Assembly: GCA_030844895.1 (NCBI GenBank)
Contig: CM061229.1
Coordinates: forward strand, 122,773,682 to 122,837,681
From: Ambrosia x helenae
Taxonomy: Eukaryota; Streptophyta; Magnoliopsida; Asterales; Asteraceae
Reading direction: 5' to 3'
Length of the DNA stretch: 64,000 bases
The notes below the pieces were generated by a model. It was not told where the DNA came from and made no database searches. It saw only the letters and a list, made by a program, of their open reading frames with translations. Made by a program: the position numbers and the translations under genes. Position 1 is the stretch's first letter. Each line of letters starts with the position of its first letter. This document shows, piece after piece, positions 32,911-42,559 of this stretch.

Positions 32911-34845
32911 CAACCCATGTTAGACAACAAATAAAACAAGTTAGAACCGAAACAACACTTTGCGAGAAAAATTGAAAAAAATTTCGGCTACTCATTCAAG
33001 ATTATTAATCGCCAGAACATCCCCGCCCGAATGGAGATTGAGTACGGGCGAGGAGCTCTACGCCTGCAAAAGAATTCAGTAGGCAATCCCATTCGACTCC
33101 CTAATTAACTCTAACACACCTTCTACCCAAGATAATAAATTTAATCTCCTCAATCCTCACATCACTTAATTATCCATGCTCGCCTACTATCAAAACCTTC
33201 GCACATGCGCCAATTAATTACTTATGACTTTACGCCTAAGCTTCTAATCCTTGCGACTTCAACAACATGATCTTATTAAATCCACAACTTCAAACAACCC
33301 CCCACACTTAATCCCATTTGTCCTCGAATGGCCTAGACAACACATCGACTAAGTGACTTAACATATCACCGCATTCAAAACCAAGCTAAGACCATAACGC
33401 TATTTAACGCCAATGCGCGTCAAATTATCATATGCAATGTATCAATTTTCCGCAAAAACAACCATCCACGCTCACAACATACATACTTAGAGACCTCTAT
33501 AGTCACGCCCAAAACAAACTAAGGTGACATTATCGGCACTTAACCATCTCAATTCAGCAGTATAACGCAACAACGACTAAAGCGCCTAACAAAAGAACCA
33601 TTGTACCAAACGAACACCACGCCTTTGAATCAACACTAAAACGCTAAACAACATCAACTCGCCACATTATAACCAAAAGAAGAACCAATATAACGAAATA
33701 CGAAACGACTAAGACCCGAACAACGAAAAACACCAACACAACGAAACAAAAATAAAAATAACGCAAAAGAAAAAAAATACCTGCTCGGTGTGACGACCAA
33801 CACAGTTAACAGAAACGACAGATTTCGGGTGAAGGAGGGCCGGGTCTGCAGAGGGTTCGAGTAGAGTTGGGTCGGGTTGTGGCTGGGTTGGGTATGTGGC
33901 TGGGTTGGGTTCGTGGTCAGGAGGGTTGCAGGTCGGGTCTGTGGCCTGCAGGTGGTTAATTAGCAGGTTTAGGTGAAGGATCGGGTTGGGTATTCGGTGA
34001 ATGGCGGCAGCAAGGGGGTCGGGTATGGTAGGGTCGGAGCTGTAAGGGGGTTAGCTGGATAGTGGAGCGGCGGGTTAGGTGGTTATTTTTGGAGGTGAGT
34101 TGCAGGTTGGAGAAGGAGGAAGAAGGCAGACGAGTGTGAAGGATGGTGGTTGCGGTGGTGTCAGGTGAAGGCGGCGGCGGGTCTGGGTCGGGTTGTTACA
34201 AGCTGGGTCTGGGTCTGTGGAGTTGCTGGTATGGTGGTCGTAGGGTTAGGGTTATGTTTGATGGTGTTGCAGGTTGGGTTGGGGGTTTAATGGTAGGCGG
34301 TGGTTGGTTGGAGCTGGTGCGGGTGCGGGTGGTGGTAGGGAGTAGAGGTGGGCTCGTGGTGATGGTGATTGAAGGTGAATGGTGGTGTTGTGATGAAGAA
34401 GAAGAAGAATGTTAGGAATAGGAGCAGATGTGCAGGACTTAGGTTTTGATTTTTTTTTATATAACCCCTCGAGCACCATGGGGGAATGAGGGTTCTCCCC
34501 CGCGCACCATGGCGGGTGAATATGCCTTAAAATTGTTTGTTTCCCTTCATACCCCATGAGGAGCGCTCATGGTGCACGGGCACCCTATTTTGGGCAAAAA
34601 GTTTCTCCGTGTGAAGCCTTTTTTGCCTTAGAAAAAAATTCCAACTCTTTTTCTCACTCAATTTTCACCTCATGAATTTTTTCTAAGTATAAAACTACAT
34701 ACCTGGCCACCGAAAATCCATAATTCTTCCTGTAAACGTGTACAAATCCCTGCAGAGTACTAAAAAAACAAAAACGCAAACGAAAAACAACTAAAATTGA
34801 ACGAAAAATATACAAACTCTACAATTAAACATACCGGACGTTTTG
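32911..34845 (-). other. Athila spacer between pol and the second ORF
   Basis: Non-coding. The part 33830-34400 is unusually rich in GGG and GGGTTG words on the plus strand. The part 34460-34600 holds repeated CACCATGG-like words and short inverted repeats. Its length and position are usual for Athila elements. Confidence 0.6.
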
Positions 34846-37800
34846 TTACTTAACCTCATCATCCGGTTCACTCGTCAAGAAGCAAACCAGCTCTTCTGTT
34901 GTTCCGTGTATGTCAGCTGAATCCAAATACGGTTTAAGCCGATGTCCATTCACCACTTGACGCAAGTGATCGTCAAAGTCTTCAATCTCGACATCACCGT
35001 AGTTTCCAACCCTTGTGACTAGGTATGGTCCCGTCCACTTGCTTTTCAACTTTCCTGGAAATAATTTTAGACGCGAATTGTATAACCACACCTTGTGACC
35101 TACCTCAAAATTCTTCAACCGAATTTTGGCGTCGTGCACCTTCTTCATTTTATCTTTATATGCCGATGCGCACTCGTATGCTTCATCTCGCAATTCTTCA
35201 AGCTCACATAAGTTCAACTTTCTTTCTTTACCTGCATCATCATAATCAGTGTTAACTTCTTTAACAGCCCATAATGCCCTATGTGCTACTTCCACAGGTA
35301 AATGGCAACCTTTCCCATAAACCAACCGGTAAGGTGTGGTGCCAATTGGTGTCTTAAAAGCTGTACGGTAAGCCCATAATGCATCGTTTAGTTTGGAGGA
35401 CCAATCTTTACGATCCGTTCTTACCGTTTTTTGTAAGATTTCTTTGATTTGTCTATTTGACACCTCAACCTGACCACTTGTTTGTGGGTGGTATGGGGTT
35501 GCAATTCTATGATCCACACCATACCGTTTGAGCAATTTTCCAAAGTTGAAATTTTTGAAATGTGATCCCCCATCACTGATGATCACACGGGGAAGTCCAA
35601 ATCTTGAAAAAATGTTTGACCGCACAAAATTGCACACAACGGTATGGTCATTTGTCTTGGTGGCTATTGCTTCTACCCATTTAGACACATAGTCCACTGC
35701 CACCAAGATGTACAAATAACCACAAGAATTTGGAAATGGTCCCATGAAGTCGATTCCCCACACATCAAAGATATCAATTACGAGAATCGGCCTCATGGGC
35801 ATCTCATTCCGTTTAGATATGCTGCCCATTTGTTGACACTTGATGCACTTTTTAGCAAACTCAAATGCATCCTTAAAAATCGTAGGCCAAAATAATCCAG
35901 ATGATAAAACTTTGTGTCCTGTTTTCTGTCCACTGAAATGCCCTCCACAAGCAGATGAGTGCACCAATCCCAATACACATTGGACCTCGGATTCTGGAAT
36001 ACATCGTCGGATTATCTGGTCAGGTCCAATCTTGAACAAATCAGGTTCATCCCAAATATACTGCTTTGCCTGAGCCTTCAAGTGAGTTCTCTTTTTCTTC
36101 GACCAATGCTCTGGGATGAAACCTGCAGCCAAATAATTAACAATGTTAGCATACCATGGTGAAGTAGATAGTTCGAATAACTGCTCATCTGGAAAGGTCT
36201 CATTGATCTCAGTAGTGACTTCAGCATCCATATGGGGCAATCTGGACAAATTATCTGCCACCACATTTTCACTACCCTTCTTGTCTCTGATTTCCAAGTC
36301 GAATTCCTGAAGCAGGAGCACCCAACGGATCAATCTGGGTTTCGCATCCTTTTTCTCCATTAGATAACGCACTGCGCTGTGATCTGAATACACAATCACC
36401 TTGCTTCCCCAAATGTAAGACCTGAACTTATCAAGAGCAAACACAACTGCAAGTAATTCTTTTTCAGTAGTAGTATAATTCAGTTGTGCCCCATCCAATG
36501 TCTTACTTGCATAATAAATGACTACTGGTTTTTTATCTACCCTTTGTCCCAAAACTGCCCCAATTGCATAGTCACTCGCGTCACACATGATTTCAAATGG
36601 TCGTGACCAATCGGGTGCTTGCAAAATTGGGGCTTCAACCAGTTTTTCTTTCAAAGTGTTAAAAGCTTTTACACACTCTTCATCAAATACAAAAGGTTCA
36701 TCTTTTAACAGTAACTTGCAAAGTGGTTTTGTGATTGTGCTAAAACCTTTTATGAACCTTCTATAAAAACCAGCATGTCCTAGAAATGACCTAACCCCTT
36801 TAACATTTGTGGGCGGAGGTAAAGTTGAAATAGCTTTAATTTTTGCATGATCAACCTCAATCCCACGTTTTGAAATTACATGCCCTAACACCACCCCTTC
36901 TTGAACCATAAAATGGCTCTTTTCCCAGCTTAAAACTAAGTTTGTTTCAATACATCGTTTTAACACCTTAGTTAATTGTTCTAAGCATGATTCAAAGGAA
37001 GTTCCAAAAATTGAGAAGTCATCCATAAAGATTTCAAGTGAGTCCCCAACCATATCTGAAAAGATACTCATCATGCACCTCTGAAAGGTGGCTGGGGCAT
37101 TACACAACCCAAATGGCATTCGCCTGAATGCAAAGGTACCATAAGGGCAGGTAAATGTGGTCTTTTGTTGGTCTTCAGGGTGGATGGCAATTTGATTATA
37201 CCCTGAATAACCATCAAGAAAACAATAAAATTTCTGACCTGATAACTTCTCGATGATCTGATCAATGAACGGTAAAGGGAAGTGGTCCTTCGAGGTAGCT
37301 GCATTTAGCTTCCTGTAATCAATGCATATTCTCCACCCAGTAACAGGTCGGGTGGCAATTTCTTCCCCTTTTTCATTCCTGACTATCTGAATCCCTGCTT
37401 TCTTGGGAACGGTCTGTGTTGGGCTTACCCAAGTGCTGTCAGAGATGGGATAAATGATACCCGCATCCAACCACTTCAGAACTTCTTTCTTCACCACTTC
37501 TCTCATGTTCGGGTTAAGCCTTCTCTGTGCATCTCTTGCCGGTTTTGCTCCCTCCTCTGTTATGATTTTATGCATCACTATTGAGGGACTTATTCCTTTC
37601 AGGTCTGCAATAGTCCACCCAATTGCAGCCCGGTGTGCAACCAAAACTTCCATCAAAGCTTTCTCCTGTTCCTCAGTCAAACCTGCAGAAATAATAACAG
37701 GAAGAGTATCATTAGCACCAACAAACGCATATTTTAGATGTTTAGGTAGTTCTTTAAGTTCTAATTGTGGTGGTGTCTCTAATGATGGTTTCAGCTTTGT

Positions 37801-40800
37801 GTCAATGTGATCTGGCAAACTCTCCACATGATAAGACCAAGGTGGTCTTCCTTCTCTCACTACCATCGCCTCCACCTTTGCATCCTCTTCCTCAAGTTCC
37901 TTGACTGTCTCAGAATATAACCTGCCAAACAAAGCACATTCTACTATGGACTCGTCCCCCTCATCATTAGGAATGTAAGGAGGAACGCGCCCGTCAATGA
38001 TGTCTGCCATAAAGCATTCATCACTAACATTGGGGTTAGAAACATTACCAAAAACACTTAACCGCATCTTGCGGTTACCAAAAGTCATATCCACAGTACC
38101 TGTCCTGCAATTAATCTGAGAGTCAGAAGTAGCTAAAAATGGTCTGCCAAGAATCACAGTCGGTTGCTTGGTTTTATCAACAGAAACATAATCAAGGACC
38201 AAGAAATCAACCGGATAATAAAACTCATTAACTTTCACAATCACATCTAATAATACTCCCCGGGGTAGCTTAGGAGTCAAATCAGCCAAAACCACAGTGG
38301 TATCAGCTTTCTTAAGTGGACCGAACTCATACTGGTCATACAAGCTCCCCGGTAGTATACTCACACTCGCTCCAAGATCCAAGAGGGCTCGTGTCATTTG
38401 AAAATCACCAACTTGAATTGAAATAATTGGTGCCCCTGGATCTTGTAATTTTTCAGGCAGAGTACCTGAAATTATTGCACTCACATCTGCTGGCATGTCA
38501 AGTTTCTTTGGAATTTTATGATTTCTTTTCTGAGTGCACATATCTTTCAGGTACTTTGCATATGCAGGAATTTGTTTAATGGCATCTAAAAGAGGAAGAT
38601 TGATTTTAACTTGTTTAAAAACTTCCCACATTTCATCCGATTGTGGGCCTCTTTTATTGACTGTCTTTTTCTTACCAGGATCAATGAGAGCTGCAGGAAA
38701 AGGGATGGTATTACCCTCCACACCCTTTTCTACAACCTGGTTGGAATTATTGATCAAAACACTTTTATTTTTAGTTTTTTCTTTTTCTAAGGCAGTTTTA
38801 GGTGTTTTGTTCAATTCAACAAATTCATGTTCATCTTCACTATCATCACTACCCAAATCCTCCACCACACCCTCAACAAACTGTGGTGGAGTTCCCACTT
38901 TATTATCATAAACCTTACCATTGCGCAGAATACTTACCTGGTTGATTTGCACATTCCTCGTATTCCTTGAGCTTGATTGCTGGTGTTGAGGATTAATGGT
39001 GGTGTCACTTGGTAGCTTCCCTGGATCTCTCTTAGACATATATGCTGCCAATTGCCCTACCTGCTTAGACAATGCTTCCACAGTCTTATCCCTCACTTCA
39101 TTTTCTTTGCGCGTTCCCTTGACCTCTTCTTGTACAGCTTTAATGGCATCCAAAACGACACTCAGTTGATCATTACCTCCTCCTGATGTGCCATGTTGAT
39201 TTCCTCTCTGCTGCTGACCACTTTGACTATAGGTATTCTTTGAGTAACCCCCTTGATTATATCCATACTGCCTGTTCTGAGACTGTTGTTGATTTCCTCC
39301 CTCTTCTGTATTCTCCAAAGGCCCCTGGCAATCTTGGGCTAGATGTCCCAACTCCCCACAATCAGTACATACCGAAAAAGCATTAGCCACCTTTGCCTCA
39401 CTACTCTTCCCCAAATTAAGTTGAGCTACCTGTTTTGCCAAGAGTAAATTTTGATGCTTCAATTTCTCAATTCTTTCTTCAGCCTCATAGTCTGCTGCCT
39501 TGACAGATGATGGTCTCAACTTCCTACATGATTGTGCCTGTCTCTTTGAAGTGGCACTCATCCTTTCCAAATGTCCCCAATCCACAGCTTCAGTGTTAGT
39601 AAAGAATGTGCCATTGCTAATGGCAGTCAACCCTCTAACATCCTCTGGTGTCAGTCCATCATAAAAAGCTTTTATTAGTTCCCATGTCTGAATCCCATGA
39701 TGAGGACATTTTCTCAATAGCTCTTTGAATCTAGTAAAAGCCTCATGGAATGCTTCCCCCGAATTCTGCTGAAATCCTCTTATTGCATCCCGAGCTTCCG
39801 ATGTTCTGCTCATGGTGTAGTACTCTTCCAAGAAAATTTGTTGCATATCCTGCCAAGTGTATATACTACCTGGGGGTAGTGTAGCAAACCATTGCCTTGC
39901 CCTGTCCTTCAAGGTGAACTGAAACATCATCAACATTACCTGGTCCTTAGTAAACCCTGATCCTCCAATCATATTGCACACAGACTCAAATGCTGATATA
40001 TGTAAGTAAGGCTCTTCAGATCTTTTTCCATAGAACTCAGGCAGATGACCCAAATATTGGGGTCTCACTTCAAATGCTCTCCCATTCCTACTAACAGGTG
40101 TGACTACAGCTGAGGAATTGGGTACAATAACCGGCCGGAAATGACTATCAACGCCCTGAACCGGTGCCCTCTGACGTATCTGTGGGACACCATCTACTAA
40201 CTGTAACTCATCTCCTATCCCCATATTTCCAACATTAAATTGAGGAACCCCTTGTGGCGCTTGATTATTTCTGTATCCCTGAACACGGTTCCCCTGATTA
40301 ACCCGCTGTGGTGGCTGCTGCTCATACTCCATGTCATGCCCATAATTACCATATCTCCTATCATACGGTTCCTGTTCGTCCTCTTGATCCCATTCAGACT
40401 CCCAAGTATGCACACTTCCCTCATCATATCTCTGTTGGTTCTGTTGTTGGTTGGGTGGGATAACTGCTTGTTGTGGACGAGGTTGGTTTCTTGGATTTTG
40501 TTGGTTTTGTTGTGGACGTGGGTTAGCAGCTTGAAAATACTCACCAGGTTGGAATTGTTGTTGTGGTGGTGGTGGGTTTGGAATGGGTTGGTTTGGTAGA
40601 GCAGGTGGAATAAGATCATTCGGTTGGTTGGGTATTTGGTCATTTTGGTTATCCTGATCAGCCATCTCAATAGCTGCTTCTTCAATTCTCTGAGCGACTG
40701 TTGAAGAACTTGATTGATTCTTTACTGCTGAACGAAAAACAACACGGTTTTGACGTGCTGTCTTCTCAATCTCTGGATCGAATAACAATGGAGATGATTT

Positions 40801-40821
40801 CTTGGAAAACCTAGTATGCAT
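34846..40821 (-). CDS. Athila gag-pol polyprotein, 1991 aa
   Basis: A single intact frame. A Gln/Asn/Pro-rich N-terminal region (to about residue 240) precedes the gag core with QWFATLPPGSIYTW near 310. The CCHC knuckle CTDCGELGHLAQDC is near 485-498. The protease motif is LLDLGASVSILPG near 810-823, with DLGA as is common in Athila. Reverse transcriptase spans about 1100-1320 and contains FMDDFSIFG near 1263. RNase H has EIMCDASDYAIG near 1409. The integrase zinc finger is near 1620-1665, with catalytic residues in WGIDFMGPFPNS, IISDGGSHFKN and HPQTSGQVEVSNRQ (about 1695-1790). The order protease, RT, RNase H, integrase places it in Ty3/Metaviridae, and the tRNA-Asp primer site supports Athila. 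No chromodomain was seen. Confidence 0.95.
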   Translation of the reverse strand: MHTRFSKKSSPLLFDPEIEKTARQNRVVFRSAVKNQSSSSTVAQRIEEAAIEMADQDNQNDQIPNQPNDLIPPALPNQPIPNPPPPQQQFQPGEYFQAANPRPQQNQQNPRNQPRPQQAVIPPNQQQNQQRYDEGSVHTWESEWDQEDEQEPYDRRYGNYGHDMEYEQQPPQRVNQGNRVQGYRNNQAPQGVPQFNVGNMGIGDELQLVDGVPQIRQRAPVQGVDSHFRPVIVPNSSAVVTPVSRNGRAFEVRPQYLGHLPEFYGKRSEEPYLHISAFESVCNMIGGSGFTKDQVMLMMFQFTLKDRARQWFATLPPGSIYTWQDMQQIFLEEYYTMSRTSEARDAIRGFQQNSGEAFHEAFTRFKELLRKCPHHGIQTWELIKAFYDGLTPEDVRGLTAISNGTFFTNTEAVDWGHLERMSATSKRQAQSCRKLRPSSVKAADYEAEERIEKLKHQNLLLAKQVAQLNLGKSSEAKVANAFSVCTDCGELGHLAQDCQGPLENTEEGGNQQQSQNRQYGYNQGGYSKNTYSQSGQQQRGNQHGTSGGGNDQLSVVLDAIKAVQEEVKGTRKENEVRDKTVEALSKQVGQLAAYMSKRDPGKLPSDTTINPQHQQSSSRNTRNVQINQVSILRNGKVYDNKVGTPPQFVEGVVEDLGSDDSEDEHEFVELNKTPKTALEKEKTKNKSVLINNSNQVVEKGVEGNTIPFPAALIDPGKKKTVNKRGPQSDEMWEVFKQVKINLPLLDAIKQIPAYAKYLKDMCTQKRNHKIPKKLDMPADVSAIISGTLPEKLQDPGAPIISIQVGDFQMTRALLDLGASVSILPGSLYDQYEFGPLKKADTTVVLADLTPKLPRGVLLDVIVKVNEFYYPVDFLVLDYVSVDKTKQPTVILGRPFLATSDSQINCRTGTVDMTFGNRKMRLSVFGNVSNPNVSDECFMADIIDGRVPPYIPNDEGDESIVECALFGRLYSETVKELEEEDAKVEAMVVREGRPPWSYHVESLPDHIDTKLKPSLETPPQLELKELPKHLKYAFVGANDTLPVIISAGLTEEQEKALMEVLVAHRAAIGWTIADLKGISPSIVMHKIITEEGAKPARDAQRRLNPNMREVVKKEVLKWLDAGIIYPISDSTWVSPTQTVPKKAGIQIVRNEKGEEIATRPVTGWRICIDYRKLNAATSKDHFPLPFIDQIIEKLSGQKFYCFLDGYSGYNQIAIHPEDQQKTTFTCPYGTFAFRRMPFGLCNAPATFQRCMMSIFSDMVGDSLEIFMDDFSIFGTSFESCLEQLTKVLKRCIETNLVLSWEKSHFMVQEGVVLGHVISKRGIEVDHAKIKAISTLPPPTNVKGVRSFLGHAGFYRRFIKGFSTITKPLCKLLLKDEPFVFDEECVKAFNTLKEKLVEAPILQAPDWSRPFEIMCDASDYAIGAVLGQRVDKKPVVIYYASKTLDGAQLNYTTTEKELLAVVFALDKFRSYIWGSKVIVYSDHSAVRYLMEKKDAKPRLIRWVLLLQEFDLEIRDKKGSENVVADNLSRLPHMDAEVTTEINETFPDEQLFELSTSPWYANIVNYLAAGFIPEHWSKKKRTHLKAQAKQYIWDEPDLFKIGPDQIIRRCIPESEVQCVLGLVHSSACGGHFSGQKTGHKVLSSGLFWPTIFKDAFEFAKKCIKCQQMGSISKRNEMPMRPILVIDIFDVWGIDFMGPFPNSCGYLYILVAVDYVSKWVEAIATKTNDHTVVCNFVRSNIFSRFGLPRVIISDGGSHFKNFNFGKLLKRYGVDHRIATPYHPQTSGQVEVSNRQIKEILQKTVRTDRKDWSSKLNDALWAYRTAFKTPIGTTPYRLVYGKGCHLPVEVAHRALWAVKEVNTDYDDAGKERKLNLCELEELRDEAYECASAYKDKMKKVHDAKIRLKNFEVGHKVWLYNSRLKLFPGKLKSKWTGPYLVTRVGNYGDVEIEDFDDHLRQVVNGHRLKPYLDSADIHGTTEELVCFLTSEPDDEVK

Positions 40822-40983
40822 GCAACACAGAAGTCACCTGCACACACAAAAACAAGAAAACAAATAGAGTAGTACTGAATGAAGAAGAGAAATAAAATAC
40901 GGAAACAAATAACTAAAAAGACAATTTTTTTTAAGAAAATAAATAAACAAACTAAACTAAACTAAACACTAAGCGCACGAACT

Positions 40984-41000
40984 CCCCGGCAACGGCGCCA
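40984..41000 (-). promoter_or_regulatory. Primer binding site for tRNA-Asp
   Basis: Minus-strand TGGCGCCGTTGCCGGGG, three bases inside the 5' LTR, matches the 3' end of plant tRNA-Asp, the usual Athila primer. Confidence 0.9.
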
Positions 41001-41003
41001 TTT

Positions 41004-42246
41004 TGATCGCGTGTCGAAGTGCTAATCAAAAACTTAATAAAAACTACTCCTTAGCTACAACTGACTGCAGTATAGGAAGTAGGGTTGTCGAACCTCAGGG
41101 AGTTTGTGGAAAGTGCTAAGTTACTAATTTCTAATTAAATTAAGATTAACTAAACTAATTTTTATGAAGTTGAATGTAAAAGTGCTGCAGTGCTGCAAAA
41201 CGGATTGATAATTGATTTTTTAGAAAAGACAATAATATGGAAAAAACGGTCACCCGGGTTTCTGATTTGGTAATTATCAACTGAATTATGTTAATACCCT
41301 ATCTAGGAAATCACATAGACATGACTTTGTTTAAGTTGTTCGACCCAATTCAGCTATCATAACATTAAATGCAAAGTTAAATTAATCCTAGTGCAAGAAA
41401 ACCAAGATACGATAACATAATGCAATAATATTAATCACCCAAACTGTCTAGATCAGTCAAACATACAATTAGACGCAAAGAACCTTAAGGTGTTCGCAAA
41501 ATCTAATCCAAGTAATAAGTATCAAACATAAAACAATTGATAAAATAACCAAATCGTTCACCCGGAGAAACCGCAAGATGATTAGCCTTGCATCTTCATG
41601 ATTTTCGCTTCAAGAATTGTTCTTAATCGTACGAGCATTAATCGGGATGAATGGATCTCTTCAAGATACTCAAAACCCTCCTTTGAAGCTCTAAAAATCG
41701 TCCCTATGTTGCCTCCCACGAATTAGGGTTTGTGTTGTGAGTTATCCCCTTGAAAAATACCAAAAATCTAATAAAAAACCAATTTTTTCCGTCAGACATG
41801 TCCCCCACGCACCTTGGGGAGATCAGCCCTTCTCCTCATGGTGCTCGGGGCCTTCATCAGCAACATGGGCTTAATCAGCTTTGGGCTTGGCTTATTTCTT
41901 TCACTTGGGCTTTATTTTTCTTGGTCCATTTAGCTTAATTCTTCAACTAAAGATCATCCTTGGCCCAATTCTTCATAGCTCTTCAAAATAAATTTCTTTT
42001 ATCTTCAACTCTCGAGCCCGGATGTTCGGTTCCTGATATTATTTCTTCAATTCACGTCCTTTTTCGCCGAACATCTAAAATCACCAAAAATTACATAAAT
42101 AAAAACTAAAAATACTAAAAATATATGCAACCTATAAAATTACCAAATACTCAAAACCATACTATAAACTCCCTAAAATAATAAATAAATGACTCGAAAA
42201 ACTATTAAAATGCTAAGGAAAAATGCATGTGTTTTACAACACATCA
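41004..42246 (-). repeat. 5' LTR of the Athila element
   Basis: 1243 bp, same borders as the 3' copy. Differences include A for T near 41159 and G for A near 41318. Confidence 0.95.
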
Positions 42247-42357
42247 ATTGCCGGAGATTGGATGGTTCGGCAAGATCGTTTGGATATCCACCACCCATAA
42301 CTGGTTTGTAGTGTGTTTGTTTGTGTTTTGAAGTAGTGGTGTAGTGTGTGCTTTGTA

Positions 42358-42394
<37 letters not shown>

Positions 42395-42559
42395 CTTTAA
42401 AAAAAATACCGTTGCTTTTAAAAAATTTTGACCGTTTGAATAACGTTCCTTTGCCTTTTTTTTATCGTTTAGGCCACGTAGGAAGTGATGATTGGATGGT
42501 TCACAATTGCTCGAGTGTTATTAATATAACGCCACTCCGGTTTTTGAAGGAATAGCGCC

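Larger units (their letters stand above)
28639..42246 (-). mobile_element. Complete Athila (Ty3) retrotransposon, 13.6 kb
   Basis: Order on the minus strand: 5' LTR 41004-42246, tRNA-Asp primer site 40984-41000, gag-pol 40821-34846, a second ORF 32905-31577, polypurine tract 29882-29895, 3' LTR 28639-29881. Target duplication ATTGC is at 28634-28638 and 42247-42251. Both LTRs are 1243 bp and differ, by eye, by about seven substitutions and two 1-bp indels. Both large frames are open. The insertion is young, though older than the Tekay element. Confidence 0.95.
28126..42298 (-). pseudogene. Cargo gene of the Harbinger-like element, split by the Athila insertion
   Basis: The minus-strand start codon is at 42298-42296 (MGGGYPNDLAEP). 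The frame runs 17 codons to the insertion site and resumes at 28633 directly after the ATTGC duplication (YARQRRC). A proline/glutamine-rich, frameshifted middle (SPPPQQLF-like repeats) follows, then a better preserved C-terminal part, 28413-28126, with TKEEYEALRVAQEEEHYYYY and YTLEDWDNYSL. I do not recognise the family, and it lacks the trihelix motifs of the related element's ORF1. A CT-rich leader and a (TA)n tract lie upstream at 42300-42395. Confidence 0.45.

Noticed and set aside
33960..34100. Telomere-like GGGTTAGG words
   Set aside because: Isolated words within a G-rich retroelement spacer, not a (TTTAGGG)n array.
42346..42400. Short ORF over the (GT)n(AT)n tract
   Set aside because: Microsatellite in the leader of the Harbinger-like cargo gene; not coding.
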